Shown in pieces: positions 1-8,034 of a stretch of 64,000 nt of DNA (position 1 is its first letter; every line of letters begins with the position of its first letter). The notes under the pieces are model-generated. The model was not told the origin of the DNA and searched no databases. It saw nothing but the letters and a program-made list of their open reading frames with translations. The stretch is from an uncultured Tessaracoccus sp. (GTDB lineage: Bacteria; Actinomycetota; Actinomycetes; Propionibacteriales; Propionibacteriaceae). The DNA is taken from NCBI RefSeq assembly GCF_947286155.1, contig NZ_CAMYPD010000006.1, positions 1 to 64,000 on the forward strand, in the 5' to 3' direction. A program made the translations under genes and the position numbers.

Positions 1-2
1 TC

Positions 3-56
3 TGCCTGGCCGCCACCCTCGACTGGCTCCGAACAACCTTTAGCAACACGCCCTAA
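3..56 (+). other. Possible C-terminal end of an upstream gene cut by the window edge
   Basis: The third forward frame is open from the window edge and ends in TAA at 54-56, giving 17 residues rich in Leu, Ala and Thr. It could be the tail of a gene starting outside the window. It is too short to identify and may be chance; the only support is its position 17 bases before the next start codon. Confidence 0.2.
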
Positions 57-73
57 CAACCATCCGACACTGT

Positions 74-631
74 TTGCAAGCAGTAAACCTTGCCGAACAC
101 GAATTGGAAGATGCTGTCACGCAAGCACGAAACGCGGGGCATTCATGGGCAGACGTTGGTCGCGCTCTCAATGTGTCTCACCAAGCAGCGTTTAAACGAT
201 TCGGTGCGGTTTACAATCCCTTCACTGGAGAAACTATGACCCCACAACCAACCGCCGAACTCTCTGAGATTTCAGACAAAATCATTCGCCATATCGCCAG
301 TAGTGAAGAAGCAGAAACCATCGCAATGATGCATCCGAGCATCCGCTCGGATCTTCCCTGGTCCGCCATTGCGGACGTGTGGACATCCATATTAACTGAC
401 TACGGTGAGCTTCGAGACATCACCGATTCGGAAATCGTTCCGCTCAAAGAGAAGCGACGCGCAGGCTCTGCAGCAACGGCACTCTCAAGGAAAGCTACGG
501 GTACATCTGTTGTCGTCTCAACTCTCAACCACGAAGCAGGCGAACTCATGTCACGAATCGCGATCAGCCGAGAAGGTGCCGTCGTCGGCATCCTTTTCCT
601 AGAGCCAGAAGCTACTGACTATCCATTCTGA
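74..631 (+). CDS. HTH plus DUF3887-domain protein
   Basis: The protein has 185 residues. An N-terminal helix-turn-helix segment (about residues 22-43, with SWADVGRALNVSHQAAFKRF) resembles the short HTH that actinobacteria place before other domains. The C-terminal part (about 60-185) resembles DUF3887, including a Leu-Pro-Trp motif near residue 95 and a final Val-Gly-Ile-Leu-Phe-Leu-Glu-Pro strand. DUF3887 is a cystatin/NTF2-like fold of unknown role. The TTG start at 74 is weak: no Shine-Dalgarno is visible and the frame is open back to a stop at 41-43. The N-terminus may be trimmed or started elsewhere. A strong hairpin follows the stop. Function is not known; a DNA-binding role is inferred from the HTH only. 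Confidence 0.7.
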   Translation: MQAVNLAEHELEDAVTQARNAGHSWADVGRALNVSHQAAFKRFGAVYNPFTGETMTPQPTAELSEISDKIIRHIASSEEAETIAMMHPSIRSDLPWSAIADVWTSILTDYGELRDITDSEIVPLKEKRRAGSAATALSRKATGTSVVVSTLNHEAGELMSRIAISREGAVVGILFLEPEATDYPF

Positions 632-638
632 ATCACCA

Positions 639-682
639 ACCGATATCGCCTCCCGTTTGCAAATCAGGGAGGCGGTATCGGT
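639..682 (+). terminator. Strong hairpin after the HTH-DUF3887 gene
   Basis: A 16-bp stem (639-654 with 667-682, one G-U pair) closes a 12-base loop eight bases after the stop at 631. There is no U-tract, as is common in high-GC actinobacteria. From here to about 915 no convincing gene was found on either strand. Confidence 0.65.
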
Positions 683-915
683 GTGGGCACAACGCACGAC
701 GAGCAGTTCTCGCAGCTCGGCTCATTGCTACCTGCGCACAAGCTCCGCATGCATGGTTCCCTGTGCTCAACTTGGACTGCAACGCCGGTGTACTGACCGG
801 ATAGATGGGTGCACGGAACAGCCAAGTGGATGAAGCCCCTGGGCATTACTGGGTGCACTTCCTATGGTGATATGGATCGCCCCGAGAACCATGTAGGGCT
901 GGCTATCATCGGGAG

Positions 916-1487
916 ATGCATGCTCTCATCGCAGTAGATATTCAACGAGGACACTGCTTCACATCCCAGCGAACACTCCCAAATGCGCTCTTCATACGCT
1001 CCCATTTACGAGCCTTAGACACTCCCATTCACGGGTTGAGGCCACGCCAACCCGACAATGAGGCCCATGAGCGGAAGTCAGATCAACGCCCCGCCCTGGA
1101 CCGGGCATTGGCGACGACACGCGGGGCCGTCTACCCGATGCTCAGCCGCCTTCGCAGTTCAGGTTTGGTGGAGACGACGTGGCATGAGTCTCCGAGCGGT
1201 CCTCCGCGTCGCTGCTATCGACTCACCGCAGAGGGCGAGCAAGCTCATGTGCGTCGTGCCGAGGCGTGGCGCGAGTTGGTCGCTGACATGGCCTCGCTCA
1301 CTGGTATAAAAGGGGATCCGCTGGAGTTCGCGGCCCGGTTGGACGCCGAGTTCGGCGTGGATGAGCTGATGAGTTCGATCCGCCGCAGTTCTCGCGCCTG
1401 TTCGGGATTCTGTGGAATCTGTCGGTCATCGCTGTTTGGTGGCGTCTGCACTTCCGCGATTCCCACTCTGATCAAAGGCGCCGATGA
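916..1487 (+). pseudogene. Decayed PadR-family regulator
   Basis: The frame from 916 contains the second half of a PadR winged helix (about 1117-1290: TTRGAVYPMLSRLRSSGLVE, then a wing with SGPPRRCYRLTAEG). This matches the typical TVYPLLSRL...SGPPRRYYRLT pattern. The first 40 or so residues expected of PadR, including helix 1, are not recognisable upstream. After about 1374 the likely coding frame moves to another phase and ends at a TGA at 1485-1487; that piece is Trp-rich and contains a hydrophobic stretch. A TATCAT box six bases before the ATG at 916 may be an old promoter. Loss of the N-terminus plus a frame change make an inactive remnant the best reading. Confidence 0.6.
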
Positions 1488-1786
1488 TGGATCGCATCGC
1501 CGCTCAGAGGTTGGCCTATTCGGCGCTGGGCTCCAATCTGGCGCGCGGCCGCAAGCCGTGAACCAGCGGCCTGGGCGCTCTGGCCAGAGTCGGTTGCGGC
1601 CTGGCGGGCTGCATCCTCCCACTTCGCCCCGTCATCACACCGTGGTGGCCAATCTGGACCAGCATCGCCGTCATCGCGATCCTCGTCGCCCTCGCAGGAT
1701 GGCTGTTCACACGCCGCGAACTCCAGAAAATCGCCAACCCTCACGCGCTACAAAACACTCTGAGTAGGCGCTTTGCAACAACATGA
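1487..1786 (+). pseudogene. Membrane protein fragment with an in-frame TGA
   Basis: An ATG at 1487 overlaps the preceding TGA (TGATG), as in a translationally coupled PadR/membrane-protein pair. The frame reads 24 codons, meets TGA at 1559-1561, then stays open in the same phase to TGA at 1784-1786. The second part holds one clear membrane segment (about 1643-1720, containing IAVIAILVALAGWLF) followed by a basic tail. PadR regulators are often paired with small membrane proteins, so this looks like the partner gene inactivated by a nonsense change. Family not recognised. Confidence 0.5.
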
Positions 1787-1827
1787 ACTCTCACGCGAGG
1801 CCAAAAATGGCACACTCGCATAACAAA

Positions 1828-1867
1828 GTGCCTGCTGACGCGTGAGAGTATCAACGCCAGCAGGCAC
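1828..1867 (-). terminator. ssrA terminator
   Basis: A perfect 10-bp stem (1828-1837 with 1858-1867) starts five bases past the tmRNA 3' end. On the minus strand it is followed by TTTGTTAT. The loop contains a smaller GCGT/ACGC pairing. Confidence 0.7.
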
Positions 1868-1871
1868 ATAG

Positions 1872-2237
1872 TGGAGGCGGCGGGAATCGAACCCGCGTCC
1901 TTGAAAGGTGAGGCAAGTCTTCTCCGGGCGCAGCTGATGATGGCGTTGTTCTTGGTCTTGGCACTCACATCAGCACGTCGCCAACAGACCCAGTATCAGT
2001 GAAGTCCCACCTAGCCCCTGACACGCAGGCTAGGCAGCAAGCCCTCTAAATGAGGCCAGATTCCGAACCGAAGGCTCGTTCGGGCTGACCCTTCGATCGC
2101 TGATCAGGCAGCGAGAGCGAAGTCAGTGCTGTTCTTGTTGGCACTTATTGGTTTCCATACATCGTTTACGAGATGAGCATGGTTTCTCGGCCCGCTTCCC
2201 TTGCGACTACCGTCCCAAGTCGAAACCGATCGCCCCC
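1872..2237 (-). ncRNA. ssrA: tmRNA (transfer-messenger RNA)
   Basis: The minus-strand RNA starts GGGGGCG at 2237 and ends CGCCTCC plus discriminator A at 1872, giving a tRNA-like 7-bp acceptor stem. The 3' T-arm has GGTTCGATTCC. CCA is not encoded. The tag reading frame lies at 2142-2104 and encodes ANKNSTDFALAA, then TGA; the charged alanine is added first. With SmpB it frees stalled ribosomes and tags the nascent chain for proteolysis. It sits just upstream of nothing but smpB on the same strand, and its 3' end borders the decayed region at 916-1786. About 366 nt, normal for one-piece tmRNA. Confidence 0.95.
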
Positions 2238-2266
2238 TGTTGAGTTGTCTCTCTATGATACACGTC

Positions 2267-2746
2267 TCAGCTGCGGTAGCGATTTCGCTGGGCCATGGCC
2301 CGTCGGGCCTCCCTGTCGAGCTCCCGCTCCTTGATGGTTTGGCGCTTGTCCCAGTCTTTCTTACCGGTGGCGACGGCAATCTGCACCTTGGCGTATCCGT
2401 CCTTGAAGTACATCTGCAGGGGCACGAGCGTCGTGCCAGCCCCCTCGAGCGCGCGAGCCAGCTTCTTGATCTCTTTCGCGTTGAGCAACAGCTTGCGGGT
2501 GCGTCGGGCCGAGTGGCTCCCCCGCCACGACTGGTGCTCGTACTCAGGGATGTTGGCGTTGATCAGCCACGCCTCGCCATTCTCGATGGTGGCGTACGCG
2601 TCGCCGATCGTGGCGCGCCCGTGACGCAGGGTCTTGACCTCCGTGCCCGTGAGCACCAGGCCAGCTTCATAGGTGTCCCCAATGGCATAGTCGTGCCGCG
2701 CCTTCTTATTCTGGGCGATCATCTTCTGGCCGGTCTCTCTAGGCAT
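2267..2746 (-). CDS. smpB: SsrA-binding protein SmpB
   Basis: 159 residues, the usual length for SmpB. It shows the conserved N-terminal Lys-Lys-Ala-Arg-His-Asp-Tyr, the Gly-Thr-Glu-Val-Lys-Ser/Thr-Leu-Arg region, and the GKKxxDKRxxxKxR basic tail that lines the ribosomal mRNA path. It binds tmRNA and delivers it to stalled ribosomes. The gene lies directly upstream of ssrA on the same strand. No Shine-Dalgarno is seen; TATACT at 2753-2758 (minus strand) sits six bases before the ATG, so a leaderless mRNA is likely. Confidence 0.97.
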   Translation of the reverse strand: MPRETGQKMIAQNKKARHDYAIGDTYEAGLVLTGTEVKTLRHGRATIGDAYATIENGEAWLINANIPEYEHQSWRGSHSARRTRKLLLNAKEIKKLARALEGAGTTLVPLQMYFKDGYAKVQIAVATGKKDWDKRQTIKERELDREARRAMAQRNRYRS

Positions 2747-2784
2747 TAGGCCAGTATAGATTCACTCGCGCCGGGCAGCAGAAC

Positions 2785-4335
2785 TCAGCCGAACCAGCGG
2801 CTCATCGGGTTCTTCACCCGACCGTTCTCCCACACCATGAGGTGCAGGTGACAACCCGTGGAATACCCGGTAGTGCCGACGTAGCCGATGGTCTGCCCCT
2901 TCGACACACGCTGCCCAACGCCGACGATGTACCGCGACGCGTGGTTGTACCCCGTCGTCACGTTCACGCCGCCGATCCTGCCATGATCGATCATGAGCCT
3001 GTTGCCGTAGCCGCGGTTGTAGTAGCGCTCGGTGACGACACCGTCGTACGCGGCCTTCATGGGCGTGCCGCAGGACGCGCCGAAGTCGGTACCGTCGTGC
3101 AGCTTGTACACGCCCGTCACGGGATGCACACGCATGCCGAACGGCGACGTGATGCGCGCGGGCACCGGATTCATGAACCCGCTGGAGCTGCTGCTCGACG
3201 ACCGCTTCTGAGATGAACGGCTCGACTTGCGGGAGCTCGTTGCCTTCTTTGTCGAACCAGAGCTCGTCTTCGGCTTCGACGCCGACGCGCTCTTCTTCGA
3301 CGCAGCGGCCTTCTCGGCAGCAGCGCGTTCGGCAGCCTTCTTCGCTGCTGCGCGCTTGGCAGCGGCTTCGCGCTGACGCTTCGCTGCCGCCTCGCGCCGC
3401 TTGCGCTCTTCCTCCGCACGCTTACGGTCGCGCTCAGCGATCTGGCTATCGAGCTTCCCGGCTTCCGCAATTCGCGCCTGAATGCGCTTCTCGACAGCTG
3501 CCGCGTCGGCTTCCATGTCCTGTTGAATGGCTTCCTCACGCTGCAGCGCCGACGCTGCCTCGGAAGCAGCCGCGTCGCGCTCTGCGACGAGATCCTCCAC
3601 CCGTGCAGTCAGCCCGGCAGCTTCGTCCTTGGCCGCCCTACTCTCCTGCAGCTGTTCTGCCGCCGTCTGGCGTGCCTGCGCGGCCTTGCGCTCTGCCTCG
3701 TCAGCACGGGCCTGAGCCTGGTCGAGCTGCACACGCAACCGCTCGGCTTCATCCAACTCGAGCGCAGACACGTCGAACAGCGTGTCGCCAAACTGAGCCT
3801 GCTGATTGAGCTGATTCGCGTCCGCTTCCGTGAGCAACAGCGCCAGGTTCACCAATGGACCCTGCTTCTGCGTCACGAGGCTCACTTCTTGATCGATGCG
3901 CTTGTTCAGCGCGTCGTAGGCGGCCTGCGCCGCAGCGACGTCGGCCTGAGCCTTCTCCAGCGCGATCTCCGCGGCCTCGAGCTCTTCCTGACGCTGCTTG
4001 TCGAGCGCCTCCGACTCGGCCACCCGCGCTTCGGCAGCGGCCAGCGCGGCGCGCGCATCTGCCAGTTCTGCCTCCGCCTGCTGCAGCGCAGTGATAGCGC
4101 GAGAGTTCACTTCGTTGGCGTCGGAGACGGCTCCCCGCTGAGTGGCGATCTGTCCGGAGAGGTCAGAGCGCCGACCCTCCAACTGGCTGATCTGGTGACG
4201 AACACGATTGCGTTGGTCGTCGAGTTCATCAGCCGACGCGAGTGGCGCAACAGAGACAAACATGGCACCCGCCGCCATGACGGCGAGGCTCGTTTTTACG
4301 ATCATGCGGACGGGCTTGGGGGGAAGAACCCGCAT
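2785..4335 (-). CDS. Coiled-coil M23 murein hydrolase, likely FtsEX-controlled
   Basis: 516 residues. A signal peptide (about 1-35, ending ASA before DELDDQ) is followed by a long Ala/Glu/Lys/Arg-rich coiled coil (about 36-340), a Ser/Lys-rich linker, and an M23 (LytM) peptidase domain (about 390-516). The zinc motifs are present: HDGTD for HxxxD and HLHL for the second site. This is the EnvC/PcsB-like plan, in which FtsEX pulls on the coiled coil to activate hydrolysis. It lies 14 bases after ftsX with a GAAAGGAG ribosome site before ATG 4335, so it is in the ftsE-ftsX operon. Mycobacteria use an NlpC/P60 enzyme (RipC) instead; here the partner is M23. The link to FtsX is inferred from gene order. 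Confidence 0.9.
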   Translation of the reverse strand: MRVLPPKPVRMIVKTSLAVMAAGAMFVSVAPLASADELDDQRNRVRHQISQLEGRRSDLSGQIATQRGAVSDANEVNSRAITALQQAEAELADARAALAAAEARVAESEALDKQRQEELEAAEIALEKAQADVAAAQAAYDALNKRIDQEVSLVTQKQGPLVNLALLLTEADANQLNQQAQFGDTLFDVSALELDEAERLRVQLDQAQARADEAERKAAQARQTAAEQLQESRAAKDEAAGLTARVEDLVAERDAAASEAASALQREEAIQQDMEADAAAVEKRIQARIAEAGKLDSQIAERDRKRAEEERKRREAAAKRQREAAAKRAAAKKAAERAAAEKAAASKKSASASKPKTSSGSTKKATSSRKSSRSSQKRSSSSSSSGFMNPVPARITSPFGMRVHPVTGVYKLHDGTDFGASCGTPMKAAYDGVVTERYYNRGYGNRLMIDHGRIGGVNVTTGYNHASRYIVGVGQRVSKGQTIGYVGTTGYSTGCHLHLMVWENGRVKNPMSRWFG

Positions 4336-4349
4336 GAGGTCTCCTTTCG

Positions 4350-5252
4350 TCAGACCTTCACGTATTTACGTGTAGCGAACAGCGTAGGAATAATGGCGAG
4401 CGCGATACCCACCACAGCGATGATCAGGATTGCACTCAACAGGTCGGGCCACCCAATCCAAGGTAAAGCTGTGATTAAGGTTTGTGCGTTCTGCACGACG
4501 ATGAAGTAGTAACCCACTGCCAATGTGGCCGATGCGATGAGGATGCCGATCAGCCCCGCTATCAGCGATTCCAGCAGGAATGGAAGCACAATGTAGAGGT
4601 TAGAGGCACCCACCAGGCGCATGATTCCGATCTCTCGTCGTCTTGTGAACGCTGCGATACGGATGGTGTTGCTAATCTGCAGCGCCGCGGCGACCAGCAA
4701 GAAGATCGACATGACGATCGTCGCCCACTGCACCGCAGAGAGGGCCTTGAACATCGGGTCGAGCACGTTGCGCAGGTCTTGGACTTGCTGCACGCCTTGC
4801 AGCCCCTTCGCCTCGCTCACCACGCCCTGGTAATTCTCGGGATTCTTCAGCTTCACGCGGAAGGAGTCCTGCATCTGATCCGCGGTGCGCGACGGAAGAA
4901 TGGGCGAGTTCGCGTAGACGCGCTTGAATTCCTCGAACGCGTCTTCCTTCGACTCGTAGAACACCTGCGAGACCTCAGGATTCGCCTTCAGCGTCTCCTC
5001 AATGGCCTGCCGCTGGGCGTCCGTCGTGCCCACCCCAGGCTCACAGTTGCCACCTGAGGAGGCCTCGATGCACAAGAACACGGAAATCTCGATCTTGTCG
5101 TACCAGCGCCCCTTCACCAGGCTCACCTCCGACGAGGTGAGTAGGCCGGCACCAAACAGTGTCAGTGAGACGCCGACGGTGACGATGACAGCGATGGTCA
5201 TGGCCAGGTTGCGGCGCAGACCCGACCAAGTTTCGCGAAGCGTATGCCTCAT
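4350..5252 (-). CDS. ftsX: Cell division protein FtsX
   Basis: 300 residues with the FtsX plan: a TM segment at about 20-42, an extracellular domain (about 45-165) with two cysteines near residues 61 and 70, then three C-terminal TM segments and the IGIMRLVGAS cytoplasmic motif. FtsX has no ATPase; it transmits FtsE ATP binding across the membrane to a wall hydrolase. ATG 5252 has TTAGGAG upstream. It starts 11 bases after ftsE stops and is followed by the M23 gene. Confidence 0.95.
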   Translation of the reverse strand: MRHTLRETWSGLRRNLAMTIAVIVTVGVSLTLFGAGLLTSSEVSLVKGRWYDKIEISVFLCIEASSGGNCEPGVGTTDAQRQAIEETLKANPEVSQVFYESKEDAFEEFKRVYANSPILPSRTADQMQDSFRVKLKNPENYQGVVSEAKGLQGVQQVQDLRNVLDPMFKALSAVQWATIVMSIFLLVAAALQISNTIRIAAFTRRREIGIMRLVGASNLYIVLPFLLESLIAGLIGILIASATLAVGYYFIVVQNAQTLITALPWIGWPDLLSAILIIAVVGIALAIIPTLFATRKYVKV

Positions 5253-5263
5253 GTGTGGTTCTC

Positions 5264-5950
5264 CTAAGCCTGGCCGTAAATACCCTTGGACTGATCGCGC
5301 ACGAGCTCTCCACTCTTGAGCTCCAGCACGCGTCGCCGCATTTGATCGACGATGGATGCATCGTGGGTGGCCATGATGACCGTGGTTTCCGTGCGGTTGA
5401 TGCGGTCGAGCAACTTCATGATGCCGACGCTGGTCTCCGGGTCAAGGTTGCCGGTGGGCTCGTCGGCGATAAGAATCTTCGGGCGGTTCACGAAGGCTCG
5501 CGCGATGGCGACGCGCTGCTGCTCACCGCCAGAGAGCTCCTCCCCGAGCCTGTCGCCCTTGCCCTCGAGGCCGACGAGTTCCAGCGTTTCGGGCACGATC
5601 CGGCGAATGTGCTTGCCAGATTTGCCGATCACCTGCAGCGCGAACGCAACGTTCTCGTAGACCGTCTTCCCAGGTAGCAGGCGGAAGTCTTGAAACACCA
5701 TCCCCATCTGACGACGCAGCTGTGGCACCTGCCACTGGTTCATCGTCGAGAGGTTCTTGCCTGCAACGTAGAGATTGCCCTTCGATGCCTTGTGTTCGCG
5801 AAGGATCAGGCGTAGGAACGTGGATTTTCCTGAGCCGGACTGGCCGACCAGGAACACGAACTCGCCTTTTTCGATCTCCAGGTTGATGTTCCTGAGGGCA
5901 GCAGTTTCCTGCCCAGGATAAAACTTGGTGACGTCCTCGAATTTGATCAC
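5264..5950 (-). CDS. ftsE: Cell division ATP-binding protein FtsE
   Basis: 228 residues, typical for FtsE. Walker A is GQSGSGKST (about 36-44), the ABC signature LSGGEQQR (about 139) and Walker B ILIADEPTGNLD (about 159). The start is GTG at 5950 (MIKFEDVTKFY) with GGAG upstream. It is first in the ftsE-ftsX-M23 operon, downstream of prfB on the same strand, the standard actinobacterial order prfB-ftsE-ftsX-(hydrolase)-smpB. A small stem (CTGAGA/TCTCAG, about 5978-5992) lies in the gap after prfB and could be a weak terminator. Confidence 0.96.
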   Translation of the reverse strand: MIKFEDVTKFYPGQETAALRNINLEIEKGEFVFLVGQSGSGKSTFLRLILREHKASKGNLYVAGKNLSTMNQWQVPQLRRQMGMVFQDFRLLPGKTVYENVAFALQVIGKSGKHIRRIVPETLELVGLEGKGDRLGEELSGGEQQRVAIARAFVNRPKILIADEPTGNLDPETSVGIMKLLDRINRTETTVIMATHDASIVDQMRRRVLELKSGELVRDQSKGIYGQA

Positions 5951-6047
5951 GCAACAAACTCCGACCGCGTAGGGGAAGCTGAGAAAATCTCAGTGGGTCG
6001 AGTTGAGTCTAAGTGCCGAGCAAAATCGTCGCGACTGTGACACGCCG

Positions 6048-7160
6048 TCACGCGTCGGTTTCGGTGCGCTTGCGCCAGCGGATACCCGCGTCGATGAAAT
6101 CGTCGATTTCACCATCGAACACAGCTGCCGGGTTGCCCTCTTCGTGCTCGGTGCGGAGGTCTTTCACCATTTGGTAAGGGTGCATGACGTACGAGCGCAT
6201 CTGTGCACCCCACGAGTTGCCTCCGTCGCCCTTCAGCGCGTTCATCTCTGCCTCGCGCTCCTGGCGAGCGCGCTCCAACAGTCGCGCCTGCAGCACTCGC
6301 AGCGCAGCCGCACGGTTCTGAATCTGCGATTTCTCGTTCTGACAGCTCACGACGATGCCGGTGGGGATATGCGTGATGCGCACCGCCGAGTCAGTGGTGT
6401 TGACCGACTGGCCACCCGGCCCCGACGAGCGGAACACGTCGATGCGAATGTCTTGTTCGGGAATGTCGATGTGGTCGGTGTCTTCCGTGACGGGGAGCAC
6501 CTCGACGCCCGCGAACGACGTCTGACGCCGCCCCTGGTTATCGAACGGCGAGATGCGCACGAGCCGGTGCGTGCCCTGCTCGACCGACAGCGTGCCGTAG
6601 GCGAACGGCGCCTTGACAGCGAACGTCGCCGACTTCAGGCCGGCCTCTTCCGCATACGACGTGTCGTACACCTCGACGGTGTATCCGTGGCGATCTGCCC
6701 AGCGCGTGTACATGCGCATCAGCATCTCCGCGAAGTCGGCCGCGTCGACGCCACCTGCCTCCGAGCGAATGGTGACCAGCGCGTCGCGGGGATCGTATTC
6801 ACCTGAGAGCAGCGTGCGTACCTCGAGCGCCTCGATCTCTTTGCTGAGGCGCTGCAACTCGGCGTCGACTTCGTGTTCGGTGTCCTCGTCGGCTTCCTCT
6901 TCGGCAAGCTCGAGCATGACGGTGGCGTCTTCCAGCCGGCTCCGCAGGCCTTCAAGACGCTCCAGCTCGGAGTTCTTCTGCGACAGCGCCGACGTGACAC
7001 GCTGCGCGTTGTCCTGGTCGTCCCACAGATCAGGGGCTGCCGCCTGCTCTTGGAGCGTCGCGATCTCGTCTTTCAGCTTCGGAATATCGGCGACCGTCTC
7101 GATCGACTGCAGCGAGTGATCGAGCTCCTGAATACGCATTTCGAGATCTTGGTGAGCCAC
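6048..7160 (-). CDS. prfB: Peptide chain release factor 2
   Basis: 370 residues. It carries the GGQ motif in SSGPGGQSVN (about 250) that triggers peptidyl-tRNA hydrolysis, and SPF (ISPFDNQG, about 205), the RF2 tripeptide for UGA/UAA. The N-terminal reading frame is continuous, so the programmed +1 frameshift of E. coli prfB is absent. The GTG start at 7160 has no Shine-Dalgarno; TAGAAT lies eight bases upstream. It is divergent from hisN across an 82-base gap. Confidence 0.96.
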   Translation of the reverse strand: MAHQDLEMRIQELDHSLQSIETVADIPKLKDEIATLQEQAAAPDLWDDQDNAQRVTSALSQKNSELERLEGLRSRLEDATVMLELAEEEADEDTEHEVDAELQRLSKEIEALEVRTLLSGEYDPRDALVTIRSEAGGVDAADFAEMLMRMYTRWADRHGYTVEVYDTSYAEEAGLKSATFAVKAPFAYGTLSVEQGTHRLVRISPFDNQGRRQTSFAGVEVLPVTEDTDHIDIPEQDIRIDVFRSSGPGGQSVNTTDSAVRITHIPTGIVVSCQNEKSQIQNRAAALRVLQARLLERARQEREAEMNALKGDGGNSWGAQMRSYVMHPYQMVKDLRTEHEEGNPAAVFDGEIDDFIDAGIRWRKRTETDA

Positions 7161-7168
7161 AATCGGTC

Positions 7169-7174
7169 ATTCTA
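7169..7174 (-). promoter_or_regulatory. -10 box of prfB, probable leaderless start
   Basis: TAGAAT on the minus strand ends eight bases before the GTG start of prfB and there is no ribosome site between them. It is one of a set of TANNNT boxes placed 6-8 bases before a start codon in this window. Confidence 0.5.
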
Positions 7175-7229
7175 GCCGCGCTTCCGAAGACTCGCAGTCA
7201 GCTTGGCCGTGGACGGGCGTCCGCTCGTC

Positions 7230-7235
7230 TAGCCT
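7230..7235 (+). promoter_or_regulatory. -10 box of hisN, probable leaderless start
   Basis: TAGCCT ends exactly seven bases before ATG 7243 with no Shine-Dalgarno. The same seven-base spacing recurs before the starts at 20439, 21484, 51676 (minus), 57002 and 63477. Confidence 0.5.
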
Positions 7236-7242
7236 GGACTGC

Positions 7243-8028
7243 ATGGTTGGACAATTCAATGACGACCTCAGGCTCGCGCACATGATGGCTGACAACGCCG
7301 ACTCCATTACGATGAGCCGGTTCAAGGCCACGGATCTGAAGTTTCGTAACAAACCCGACGACACGCCCGTGACGGACGCGGATACCGCCGTCGAGGAGTC
7401 CATCCGCATCACGCTGTCTCGCAGCCGCCCGCGCGACGGCATCGTCGGTGAAGAGTTGGGCTCGACGGGTGAACGCGATCGCCGTTGGATCGTCGACCCC
7501 ATCGATGGCACCAAGAATTTCCTCCGCGGCGTCCCCGTGTGGGCCACGCTGATCGCGCTCGAACACGCCGGCGAGATCGTCGCTGGAGTCGTCTCCGCTC
7601 CCGCTCTCGGGCGGCGGTGGTGGGCGTCGCTCGATGGCGGCGCATACACCGGTCGCAATATCCTCAACGCGACGCAGCTCCACGTGTCTCACGTGGAAGA
7701 CATCACCGACGCGTCGTTGTCGTACTCATCCCTCGACGGCTGGGTGGAGTCGCACCGCGGTCAGGGCTTCGTCAATCTCATGCGCGACGCGTGGCGCACC
7801 CGCGCCTACGGCGACTTCTGGAGCTACATGCTGGTGGCCGAGGGAGCTGTCGATATCGCGAGCGAGCCGGAGCTCGAACTGCACGATATGGCGGCGCTCG
7901 ACATCATCGTGCGCGAAGCTGGCGGCAGGTTCACCAATCTCGACGGCGCGGACGGCGTCGCAGGGCCCGGAGCGCTGGCGACGAACGGGCGCCTGCATGA
8001 CACCGTGCTGGGCTATCTCAACAACTGA
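7243..8028 (+). CDS. hisN: Histidinol-phosphatase, inositol monophosphatase family
   Basis: 261 residues. The metal-binding motifs are GEELG (about 69-73) and WIVDPIDGTKNF (about 84-95), with a later LHDMAALDIIVREAGG stretch. The PVWATLIAL and GRRWWAS signatures match the actinobacterial HisN subgroup rather than general SuhB. HisN removes phosphate from histidinol phosphate in histidine synthesis using Mg2+. It stands alone, divergent from prfB and convergent with serA (six bases apart). Activity on other sugar or inositol phosphates cannot be excluded. Confidence 0.88.
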   Translation: MVGQFNDDLRLAHMMADNADSITMSRFKATDLKFRNKPDDTPVTDADTAVEESIRITLSRSRPRDGIVGEELGSTGERDRRWIVDPIDGTKNFLRGVPVWATLIALEHAGEIVAGVVSAPALGRRWWASLDGGAYTGRNILNATQLHVSHVEDITDASLSYSSLDGWVESHRGQGFVNLMRDAWRTRAYGDFWSYMLVAEGAVDIASEPELELHDMAALDIIVREAGGRFTNLDGADGVAGPGALATNGRLHDTVLGYLNN

Positions 8029-8034
8029 CGCGTT

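Noticed and set aside
664..858. 64-residue minus-strand open frame
   Set aside because: No ribosome site, Cys/Pro-rich random-looking sequence, and overlap with the hairpin after the first gene.
1741..1968. Minus-strand open frame over the end of ssrA
   Set aside because: It covers the tRNA-like part of tmRNA and the terminator; coding is very unlikely.
2201..5677. Plus-strand frames opposite smpB, the M23 gene, ftsX and ftsE
   Set aside because: All are shadows of well-supported minus-strand genes.
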